Part shown: in pieces, positions 56,185 through 64,000 of the stretch
How the letters are laid out: each line of letters begins with the position of its first letter
Numbering within the stretch: position 1 is the stretch's first letter
Assembly (NCBI RefSeq): GCF_010183535.1
Contig: NC_071332.1
Coordinates: 2,542,001-2,606,000 of the forward strand
Length of the DNA: 64,000 nucleotides
From: Caenorhabditis remanei
Taxonomy: Eukaryota > Nematoda > Chromadorea > Rhabditida > Rhabditidae
Direction: 5' to 3'
Program-made: the position numbers and the translations under genes
Notes under the pieces: model-generated
The model's input: the letters and a program-made list of their open reading frames with translations, nothing else
What the model was told of the DNA's origin: nothing
Database searches by the model: none

Positions 56185-56675
56185 ATATGTACTGTATAGA
56201 TCAAATCTGGATCTACATTTTTGTAGTTGTCATCTTTTTGATAGCTATTCACGCTTTTGAGATACGGGGCTTCAAAGTTGAAGGTGAGAGAGAGGGGGGA
56301 GACGCAGAGAAGCGAGTGTGTCTGCCTGTCGGCGTTTCTCTCCGACCAGTGTAACTCTCAAGGCTCGTATCTCAAAAGCGTGAGTAGCTATCAAAAAGTT
56401 GTCAACTAATAAAATGTGTGAAATTTGATGAAGATTATTTTTGTAGTTGACAACTTTTTTATAACTGTTTAGGTTTTCCAGATACACATCCTTAAAAATA
56501 GACTCAGAGAAAGGAGGGGCAGACAACGAGACACTCTAACTTCTCTGCGCCTCTCCCCTTCTTAAGCTTACCTGCGTTCAACTTTGAAGGCGCGTATCTC
56601 AAAAACGTGAATAGCTATCAAAAAGTTGTAAACTGCAAAAATGAAGAGCTAGGTTTGGTCTACAATTTGAATATA
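56185..56675. repeat. Two PAL-A copies between the calpain and the membrane-protein gene
   Basis: 56190-56415 (core GAGACGCAGAGAAGCGAGTG) and 56435-56665 (core variant CAGACAACGAGACACTC). The second core variant recurs at 57055-57298. Confidence 0.85.
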
Positions 56676-56733
56676 AATCTAAAACTGTGAAGTTTTTTGT
56701 GGCTTTGTGGAGAGGTGTCAAACTTTTTCATAC

Positions 56734-56739
56734 TTTATT
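56734..56739 (-). other. AATAAA polyadenylation signal of the membrane-protein gene
   Basis: TTTATT on the plus strand, 54 nt past the stop codon of the minus-strand gene at 56793. Confidence 0.6.
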
Positions 56740-56792
56740 ATGTAAAACGTATAATCTCAAACTGAAAATCAACAAGAACAACAGAAAACACA

Positions 56793-57808
56793 TCAAATCC
56801 AATTCCCCATTTCAACCATCTGAAATGGTGAAGTCGTATACCTCACTTCCTTGATTTCCTCATAAAAGCTGCAGTCCTCCTTGTATTTCTTCTGAGCAGA
56901 AATTTTTGTCTGGTTGTTGTCAGCGAAAATGATGTGTTGTTGAGTGTCGGTGGTGGAGAGAAGGAGAATTCCAAAAACGATGATTAACACGGTGAGACTG
57001 ATGATTATGACCAAGAGGATGGTGATGATGAGTCTGTAAATTTTTCAAAAATATTATTTTCTGATAGATCTTTATTTTTGTAATTGACAACTTTTTCATA
57101 TCTATTCACGCTTTTGAGATACGCGGCTTTGAACGAAGGTACTCAGAGAAAGGAGGGGACAGACAACGAGACGCTCTAGCTTCTCTGCGTCTCTCGCCTC
57201 TCTAAACTTTAAAGGCCCATATCTCAGCGGGGTGAATAGCTATCAAAAAACTTTCAACTACAAAAATAAAGCTCAATTCCTGATCTACACAACCATACTT
57301 ACCTGCTAAAGCCTTCAGAATCCTCGGCGATCAATGGAAGAGGAGTAGTTTGGAGCTGTGGACTCTGGGACTCAGTGGTAGTGCTTACTGTAGTCGTGGT
57401 TACGGTAGTTGTGATTACTGTAGTGGGTGTCCCCACAAACTCGCAAGTCAACCCATAAAATCCTCGGTTACACTCGTAGACCGACTGAATCAACACCACC
57501 AATTCACTATCCTCAAATAGGTGTCTCAACTGCTGTCCGGTATTTTTCAGGGCAAAATCGAAATAGCTCATTTTTCCACCTGGAGCCAAGGAGAGCCCAA
57601 CACGAATCTTGTCAGGTCTGATAGTTTGCGGATGGAAGCTTGTGATACGCTTCTCTCCCATGTGTAATAGAAGTGTCTCATCGGAAAAATCGGTGGTGAG
57701 ACGGATGTGGCAATTGGTGGAGGCGGTGAGTTCTAGGCGGAGATGACCGGAGGCAGCGGCCAGGGAGAATAGGAATAGCAGATAGAGGGTAGTACGGTAG
57801 AGAGGCAT
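56793..57808 (-). CDS. Type I membrane protein with a half-DSL/EGF-like Cys motif, function unknown
   Basis: Two minus-strand exons, 57303-57808 and 56793-57033, joined in phase 2, encode 248 residues. Seen: signal peptide (about 1-20, LYLLFLFSLAAASG), an ectodomain of about 115 residues with few cysteines, then YECNRGFYGLTCEF near 111-124. This resembles the C-x-x-x-Y-G-x-x-C half of a DSL or EGF module. A Thr-rich stalk (TTVTTTTVSTTTES) follows, then one transmembrane helix (LIITILLVIIISLTVLIIVF) and a cytoplasmic tail of about 57 residues with several tyrosines (SFYEEI, VRYTT). The topology suggests a cell-surface ligand or adhesion protein. I do not recognise the gene. The single intron contains a PAL-A copy. 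Confidence 0.75.
57055..57298. repeat. PAL-A copy filling the intron of the membrane-protein gene
   Basis: GATCTTTATTTTTGTAATTG arm, variant core CAGACAACGAGACGCTC, right arm to CTACACAACC. The intron is 57034-57302 and the element is almost all of it. Confidence 0.85.
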
Positions 57809-57964
57809 TCTGAAGACGTTGACGATGTGAGGAGGATGTCGAATGAGGGGGACTGACTAGACAGGTCCGCTCCGTTAGGCCACGCCCATTCAGGTACACA
57901 CATACCGTAGAATGGGCGGGGCTCATAGGGTACCGTATAATATTGCCGTTGATTTCCGGTTATC

Positions 57965-58090
57965 TCGGCAGTGTACTGTATCTTGGTATACTGTAACTTG
58001 GTATACTGTATCTTCCTATGGTATTATGCGTCTTGGTATACTGTATTTTGGGAGACTGTATCTTGGTATACTGTATCTTCTCATCTACAT
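57965..58090 (+). repeat. CTTGGTATACTGTAT tandem repeat
   Basis: About seven units of 14-17 bp (CTTGGTATACTGTAT, CTTCCTATGGTATTATG and similar) about 160 bp upstream of the membrane-protein start. Confidence 0.75.
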
Positions 58091-58540
58091 TGACTAGACT
58101 CTTGTTTACTCCTCTGAGCTTCAAACTCTTAGCGATTTAATTTACCATAATTATAATCCACTTAGCTATGTCCTTAGCTTACTCACCAAAAACCAAAAAC
58201 CCAAAATGCTCAAACAACAAACGGAAGAGAGATAAGGATCTTAGTCCCAGATGTTTTACGACGTGGCAATCACACCGGAAGAGGGATGCCGACACTATCG
58301 GGTAGCAGATGTTTCTTTTTTGATATTGTTTATTGTGTATGTTCTGTGAAAGACAGGTATGTAGACACCGGAAGTGGTAATGGAGGGGCTTTGGGAAGAA
58401 CCGGAGATGGAGGGATTCGGGACGGTTTTGAATCGCAAAGCGACGTAGAATCGTGAAAATTTACAAAAGTAGTGCTCAGAATACTGGCTGCTTTTCAGAA
58501 GCTAACTTTCAAGGTGTCTCACGGCGCCCGAAATTAGTTT
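58091..58540. other. Intergenic stretch without a recognised gene
   Basis: No convincing open frame or palindrome; unique-looking sequence. Confidence 0.45.
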
Positions 58541-58544
58541 TCCA

Positions 58545-58825
58545 AACTAAAATTTACAATGGTTGTGTAGATTAAGAATTGGGCTACATTTTCGTAGTTG
58601 AAAGTTTTTCGATAGCTCTCCACCCTACCGAGATATGTGTCTTCAAAGTTATGTGGCATGAGAAGCGAGAGAAAGAGGCGCAGAGAAGCTAGAGTGTCTC
58701 GTTGTCTGCGTACTCCTCTCTCTGTGTTCCTATCTTCAAGGATTCATATCTCGAAAGCGTGAATAGCTATCAAAAAGTTGTCAACTACAAAAATGTAGCT
58801 CTATTCATGATTTACACTCCAACAT
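58545..58825. repeat. PAL-A copy upstream of the srab-like gene
   Basis: GTGTAGATTAAGAATTGGGC arm, core GAGGCGCAGAGAAGCTAGAG, right arm GTCAACTACAAAAATGTAGC. Confidence 0.85.
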
Positions 58826-59205
58826 AATTTAAAACCTTGAATTCCAAAAATCCAGCTCAATATCCTGCCTCAAAACCTTCGCCAACATCTCCACAACATT
58901 CTGAAATGAGATTCTGACAATTCTCACCTACCACCAATCTCTATACACATTTTTCGTCTATTTTTCGTAAGATCTATCGTATCCAAATGATCAAGTATCC
59001 CCAGGAGGACACCTTATTCTATGGAAAACACGTTAACCTGAAAAACATCCAAAAGATGAAAAAATCAAATCCTTCATCAGAAAGCACGAGAGAATCCTCA
59101 AGGGGCTCTGATTACTCACTAATCAAGCCTTTCTCACTTAGCCACACCTTCTATTTGTGAGAAAGAGAGAATCTAGTCTCTCTCCCACTAATCGTCAGTT
59201 CCACC

Positions 59206-62200
59206 ATGAATGCCAACTGCTCCGTGCTCCTCGCCTATTCATCTTCCATGTGAGTTATTGATTTATTATATCGGCACGCTTCTTACAACCACGCTCTACC
59301 GAAACCGAAGAAAATTGCCTGCGAAATTGAGAGACTCAGAAAAAAAGAAACATTTTTCAAGGTCATTTCGGTGGAGCACAGTTGTAAGAGCAGTGCGGAG
59401 CTAATAGCACTTCAGAAATCCAAAATTTCCAGCCCATTGAAACTGTCAATGTCCTATAGCCTCTTGCTCTCATGCATCGGGTTCCCAATATTTGCATGGG
59501 CCTCCGTGAAACTGTGGACCGGTGTCTACACGAAAAGTTTCCATCGCAACTTCCGACTGATCGTTCAAATGCACCTATTCGGGTTCATGTTGCATTGCAG
59601 TGGACGGATTGTGCTTCACACGTTGGATCTGTTCAATTACACCTTCTTGCAGCCATGTGATATGATTCCCAATATTTATCGGTGAGCTTTGAAGGGGTGG
59701 ACAGGTGCGCTCTATTGCGGAAATTCTGGTAGTGATAGCTCATACAGTAGCCGTGCTCTATCGTCCGCTGACATAACCCTCGTCAAGGATGTGTGCAACT
59801 GCGCTCTGTCGACAATGTTCGGGGATAAGATAATGCTGAAATAAGTATCCACCAATGGAGTCGCTACGCAGCGAAACACATTGAAAGTAGCTCCCGAAAA
59901 CGAGGACCCAGTAAGAGCGCTCCATCGATAAAACCCTGAGTCCGATAAACCAACTGTGAACAGAGTCGCTACGCAACCAAATGCCTGATTCTTTTAAAAG
60001 TGGTATCTTAGTAAGAGCGCTCCATTGTACACTCGTGATCATCAAGGCGAAGATATGTCTCCGTATCCATTAACTTGAGTCGATACGCAGCGAATTTATT
60101 GACTTTTTTGAAAAAAACTTTAATCAGGAATAACTTTTTTCCTAAAACAGCTATAGATGACATATATATCTTAATAGAACGAGAGTTTTTTGGAGAGTAA
60201 AATACTCTGCGCCTCTCCGCTTCTCACTTTTACTTGCGCTCAACTTTGAAGGCGCGTATCTCTGCAGGGTGAATAGCTATCAAAAAGTTGTCAACTACAA
60301 AAATCAAGATTTATTTTTGATCTACTCAATGGATACAATTTCAAATTCGTTGACCGGTGTTTTGGTTTCAAACTGTCTCCCGTTTCAAAACGTCCCCCAA
60401 TTTCCAGATGCTTCATCTTCCGTCTCATGTACAACTTGGGTTTTTGGATCACCCACTGCACAGCAATTCCTCTTATCATCGAACGGTATATCGCGACCCG
60501 TCTGATGGGAAAATACGAGAACAAGCTCGTCTGGCTTGGCATCCTTCTTGCCTGTATGCAGGTGAGCTCTCATACTCACAATTTTCAGAAAAACAAGTGT
60601 CTAGTCTAGTCTGACGTCGGTTGAAAAATATGTGCATAGGTGTCTTCTGACTTGTCTGAGTCCTTGAGGGAGTTAGCAATTTGAGTGGCAAAAACAAACT
60701 ATTTCTGGAATTGGATGATGTGATGTGTTGGAGGAGTGAGAGGAGGAGGGGGAGAGCGCAGAGAAACAAGACACTCTAGAAAAATTATTGGCTATTTTCG
60801 AACGCTTGTAACTTTTTTCACAATTATTCCATTTAAAAAAATTTACTTTTTCCTAATAGATTGAATCTTGATCTTTATTTTGGTAGTTCAAAACTTTATT
60901 CTATCTCTTCACACTGTCAAGATACAGAGCGTCAAAGCTAGCGTTCAAAAGAAGGCGAGAGAGTGTGCAAAAAGAGGAGGGTGTCTCGCTTCTCTGCGTC
61001 TCCTCCCCTCCGATCTCTTGCCATCCAAATTTTAAAGGCGCATAACTAAGTTGGGTGATGAGCTATCAAAAAGTTGTAAACTACAAAAATGAAGCCAAGT
61101 TCTTAATCTACACAACTAATGTAAAATTGAAAAAAATTGACAAGTTTTGAGAGAGTTATGAGTGGTCAAAGTTCGACAATTTTTCACCAGGATTGGGATT
61201 GACTAGTGTAATTTCAATAGAGCGTTTTTTTTTTGTAATATTGCTTACTTTTGCTAGTTTCTTACGACAATGTTAGAAAAATTATACAGATTTTATGTGC
61301 TAGAATGAGAAACGCAGACGGTCAGACGCTTTAGCTCCTCTGCGTCTCCTCCCCTTCCTATCTCTCGCCAAACCAAACTTTAAACGCGCATAACTGAGTT
61401 GGATGAAGAGCTATCAAAAAGTTGACAACTACAAAAATTAAGACCAAGTTTTGATCTATACAATAAATGTAAATTTGAATATGTGGAACAATATTTGATT
61501 AAGTTATGAGCGGTCAAAGGAAGGCAGTCAGGAAGAAGCGATCGAGCCTAGAAAGCTCAAATTCAACGCCCCGTATCTCAAAAGCTAGAAGAGCTATCAA
61601 AAAGTTTCCAACTACAAAAATATAGCCCTATTTTTTATCTAAAAACTTCCAGCCTTGCCTCGCCGCGATTCCCCTCTACTTCGCCTACATGAACCTCCGT
61701 TTTGATGGAGTCTTTATGCCCTACTGCTCCGTTTACAAACCCGGATCCCCAACGATTGCTAATATCAACTCAGGAGTGGCGATTTGTGCTCAAGTTGTGG
61801 CTCGTATCCTGTTTGGATTCCTGTTTAATGTTAATAAAGTAAGTGGCTTGGGGGGGGGGGTGTCTTAAATATATTTATTGTCATTTCAGAACCGCCGCGT
61901 CCGAATGCAAACCTCTCCGTTGTCCACAAGATTCCAGCTGGAGGAAAATAAGATGTAAGATCTTTAAATAAGAAAAAATTTTAAAGTTTTTTCTAGGACT
62001 ATGCAATGTCTCTCCATCTACGCCAACTTCAGCTCCGTTTTCCTGTTCATCCAAATTTTCTCCTTTATCTACTTGCTCAGTGTCTCCCCAGAAATGCCAA
62101 AAGAGCATTATTTGGCTTGGATGGAATGTAAGACCCCTCTAACCGCGCTCTACCGAAACCAAAAAAAATAGTGTGCGAAATTGAGAGACGCAGAGAAAAA

Positions 62201-62513
62201 GTGACATTTTCCAATGGGTGGAGCGCAACTGCACCGAGCTAATATATAACGGATAAAAAATTTCAATAATTTTTTTCTTCCAGTCAATGCTCAATTCCCA
62301 TTATACGGTATCGTTTCAGTGGTTTTGGTAGCTCGTAAGATCAGTTCGGTAAGTTTTTGAGTCGCTACGCAGCTAATGTCATATTTTCAGCTCCGCAGCA
62401 GTATCAACACGAATCTCAACCAACAAGTCCACCTGAATGAAACCAAGACGTATTTCGACATCTTCAACAAACAAATCGGAAATATTGGAAAGACACAAAA
62501 GAAGAAAAAGTGA
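59206..62513 (+). CDS. 7TM chemoreceptor, Sra superfamily (srab-like)
   Basis: Eight exons in consistent phase: 59206-59249, 59433-59681, 60408-60561, 61653-61838, 61890-61954, 61997-62127, 62284-62348, 62391-62513; 338 residues, typical for this family. Seven hydrophobic segments are visible, starting SYSLLLSCIGFPIFAW, MHLFGFMLHCSGRIVLH, MYNLGFWITHCTAIPLI, LVWLGILLACMQ, the INSGVAICAQVVARILFGF region, FSSVFLFIQIFSFIYLL and FPLYGIVSVVLVARKIS. HTLDLFNY...CDMIPNIYR after TM2 and ERYIATRL after TM3 are srab-type signatures as I remember them. The protein is expected at the surface of sensory neurons. The C-terminal tail is short and basic. Introns carry two PAL-D and several PAL-A elements. Family call is from memory of the pattern, without alignment. 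Confidence 0.8.
59266..59406. mobile_element. PAL-D copy forming most of srab-like intron 1
   Basis: ATCGGCACGCTTCTTACAACC and GTTGTAAGAGCAGTGCGGAG mirror each other. The intron is only 59250-59432. Confidence 0.75.
59700..60090. repeat. GAGTCGC(T)ACGCA / GTAAGAGCGCTCCATCG repeat (srab-like intron 2)
   Basis: The pair of phrases 'gagtcgctacgcag/ac' and 'agtaagagcgctccat(c/t)g' alternates at 59858/59909, 59953/60011 and 60074. This is an eroded tandem repeat of about 95-100 bp. A further GAGTCGCTACGCAGC occurs in the last intron at 62361. Confidence 0.65.
60180..60330. repeat. PAL-A right-half copy (srab-like intron 2)
   Basis: CTCTGCGCCTCTCC...GGCGCGTATCTC...GTCAACTACAAAAATC, ending TGATCTACTC; it stops about 80 bp before exon 3. 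Confidence 0.75.
60865..61645. repeat. Two PAL-A copies and a terminal fragment (srab-like intron 3)
   Basis: 60865-61125 (core variant GAGAGAGTGTGCAAAAAGAGG), 61290-61480 (lacks the left arm) and a right-end fragment at 61560-61645 that stops at the exon 4 acceptor region. Confidence 0.8.
62137..62256. mobile_element. PAL-D copy in srab-like intron 6
   Basis: AACCGCGCTCTACCGAAACC...ATTGAGAGACGCAGAG...GGTGGAGCGCAACTGCACCG. The left end is truncated at the exon 6 donor. Confidence 0.65.
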
Positions 62514-62846
62514 ATAACAAGTGCGCTCTATCGGGCGTTCGTTTGTTTTTTATTCATTATCGATAGAACGCCTTTGTTTCTGTGATAAAGCTTGTTAATC
62601 AGAATATCTTGGGAAATTTGGATAGACAGACAAACATACAATCGGGCAAGTGTCCCCAATCACTGATGATTCTGGTACTTGTGACGAACCGCACAGCAGT
62701 ATACAGTAAAAATCATGGAATGGACATCCGGACACACGGACATCCCGATTCTGTAGCAAAAAAGTTAATTTCAGACCCTCAAAATACTGAATTAAAAACG
62801 ACATAAATATATAAAATGACGGAATGCTATATCAATACACGAAAGC

Positions 62847-62852
62847 AATAAA
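62847..62852 (+). other. AATAAA signal downstream of the srab-like gene
   Basis: The closest good AATAAA on the plus strand, about 330 nt after the stop and only about 20 bp from the 3' end of the converging srx-type CDS. Confidence 0.35.
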
Positions 62853-62870
62853 ACACATGTGAAAGTGAAT

Positions 62871-63401
62871 TCAAGCGGTGACTATTGTACTATTGATTTT
62901 ACTTTTCGATTCCGGTTTTGGATGGAATATTAGCATGACGAATCTGTAAATTTTTTGTATTGTTGATTTTGCCGTCTTGTGGAAGATGACTACCCGTCCA
63001 GAGCATGAATAGTCAAAAGTGACAGTGATGTAAATATAAACTTGAACCACGTAGCGTCGTTAAGATTTGATATAAAATTAAAGTTTATCATGTCTATCAT
63101 ATGCAAACAGTTTTGAATTACGCTCTGGAAAAGCTTTATAAAAAAATCAAAATTCTGAATCAGTGTACCTGAGCGAAAAACTGGATCCTGCGTTTTCTTC
63201 TTCTCACTATTTCGTAATTACTAATTCCTTCCACTTTTCCAAAACAAAATAATTTCAGAAAAGTTATCACATTAAGAGTGTTTGAAACAACGAAAGTTGC
63301 ACATATTGTGTAAAACATAATATCTTCCATAAGAGCTGCGCATTCCGTTTCTTCCGGTCGCCATAAAAAGCATTCCGGATCGAATACGAATCCACAAGAC
63401 G
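62871..63401 (-). CDS. srx-type 7TM chemoreceptor, C-terminal exons only (partial)
   Basis: Three minus-strand exons, 63169-63401, 62994-63124 and 62871-62943, join in phase and encode about 145 C-terminal residues. The text SCGFVFDPECFLWRPEETEC, then TM helices TICATFVVSNTLNVITFLKL and SLSLLTIHALDG, and the basic loop RRRKRRIQFFAQ fit the Srx family (7TM_GPCR_Srx) as I know it. The first in-window exon starts in mid-codon after a TTTTCCAG, so 5' exons must exist. None is visible between 63402 and 64000, so they lie beyond the window or have been lost. The frame is intact, which favours a live gene. Confidence 0.75.
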
Positions 63402-64000
63402 CTGGAAAAGTATATTTTGTGAGATGAATTTAAAAAAGTTGATCAATCTAATTTAACAATTTCAGAAACATGTAATTGAGTGGTCAAAAACTAGGTGAAG
63501 TGTTTTAATGGACCTATTCTGCGGTAGCAAAGAATAGTTTTCTGCTTATTTTTTGCTATTCAGAAAGTAGCAAAAAAAGCAAAAAACTCCTCGTTTGGAG
63601 GTATTTTTTGCTTGACCTTTTGGCTCAATAGGCAAAGAATGGTCTCAACCGCAAAGAATGGTCCCAAAATTTTTGGGTACACAGTTTTGAGAATTGAATG
63701 GTTCCAACTTCAAAGAATGGTCCCAACTGCAAAAAATGGTCCCAAAATTTTGGGTGACTCACCTTTCAGAATTGAATGGTCCCTCAAATTTTTGTATTTT
63801 TTTGGCTGATTTTTGACTGAAGGTGTGAGGCTGAAGACGTGGAAGAGAACTTTTTTGTTATTTCACCTTTTTCTTAGGCTTAGGTTGTTTCTTAGAAAAT
63901 TGGGAAAAAAATTGACGAAAACTATTAATTTGTCAATTTCTGTCTTTTTTTTTCAATTTGTTTCCGAATTTCCGAGAAACCTAAGCCTAAGAGAATGGTG
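63402..64000. repeat. AAAGAATGGTCCCAA repeats and telomere-like words upstream of the srx exons
   Basis: AAGAATGGT(C/T)CCAA recurs at about 63636, 63653, 63712 and 63734, and 'ttttgggt(a/g)c/actcac..tt.gagaattgaatggt' is duplicated at about 63673 and 63748. TTCTTAGGCTTAGG (63876) and CCTAAGCCTAAG (63979) are telomere-like and form a loose inverted pair. No srx exon was found here. Confidence 0.6.

Noticed and set aside
1..64000. tRNA, rRNA or other structured RNA genes
   Set aside because: I looked for B-box-like GGTTCGAA words and cloverleaf flanks and saw none that fit. The strong hairpins are palindromic repeats.

Overview
The window looks like nuclear DNA from a Caenorhabditis nematode, probably not C. 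elegans. It is AT-rich, with many short introns, TTTTCAG-type acceptors and nematode-specific chemoreceptor families. Three genes, mec-9, egl-47 and fshr-1, lie side by side; from memory they are also neighbours on C. elegans chromosome V (cosmid C50H2). Gene models below were assembled by hand: I translated the exons, matched donor/acceptor sites and checked that intron phases agree. No alignment or transcript data were available.

Layout: (1) 216-14373, + strand, mec-9: extracellular Kunitz/EGF touch-receptor protein, 18 exons, with an internal first exon at 7286 for a short isoform. Two AATGCAT motifs sit just upstream of the long-form start. (2) 15790-27872, - strand, egl-47: gustatory-receptor-like 7TM protein with alternative 5' exons, converging on mec-9. 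(3) 35106-41133, - strand, fshr-1: leucine-rich-repeat glycoprotein-hormone-type GPCR, 10 exons. (4) 48314-55777, + strand: SOL/CAPN15-type calpain with one RanBP2 zinc finger and an intact Cys-His-Asn triad. (5) 56793-57808, - strand: a small type I membrane protein I do not recognise. (6) 59206-62513, + strand: srab-like chemoreceptor. (7) 62871-63401, - strand: three C-terminal exons of an srx-type chemoreceptor whose 5' part is not visible before the window ends.

Almost everything between and inside these genes is repeat. The dominant one (PAL-A, my name) is a palindromic MITE of about 240 bp, or about 330 bp in long copies, with a GAGACGCAGAGAAGC core. There are more than 40 full or partial copies, many forming most of an intron or ending a few bases from a splice site. 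Other families are PAL-B, C, D and F, a non-autonomous hAT element with an 8-bp target duplication (34003-34450), a 1.86-kb near-perfect palindrome in mec-9 intron 17, and minisatellites, one of which occurs in introns of both mec-9 and egl-47. I saw no tRNA, rRNA, CRISPR array or bacterial-type operon.

Functionally, mec-9, egl-47 and fshr-1 all act in signalling or sensory biology, but nothing in the sequence suggests they form one pathway. Their adjacency is best read as conserved synteny.
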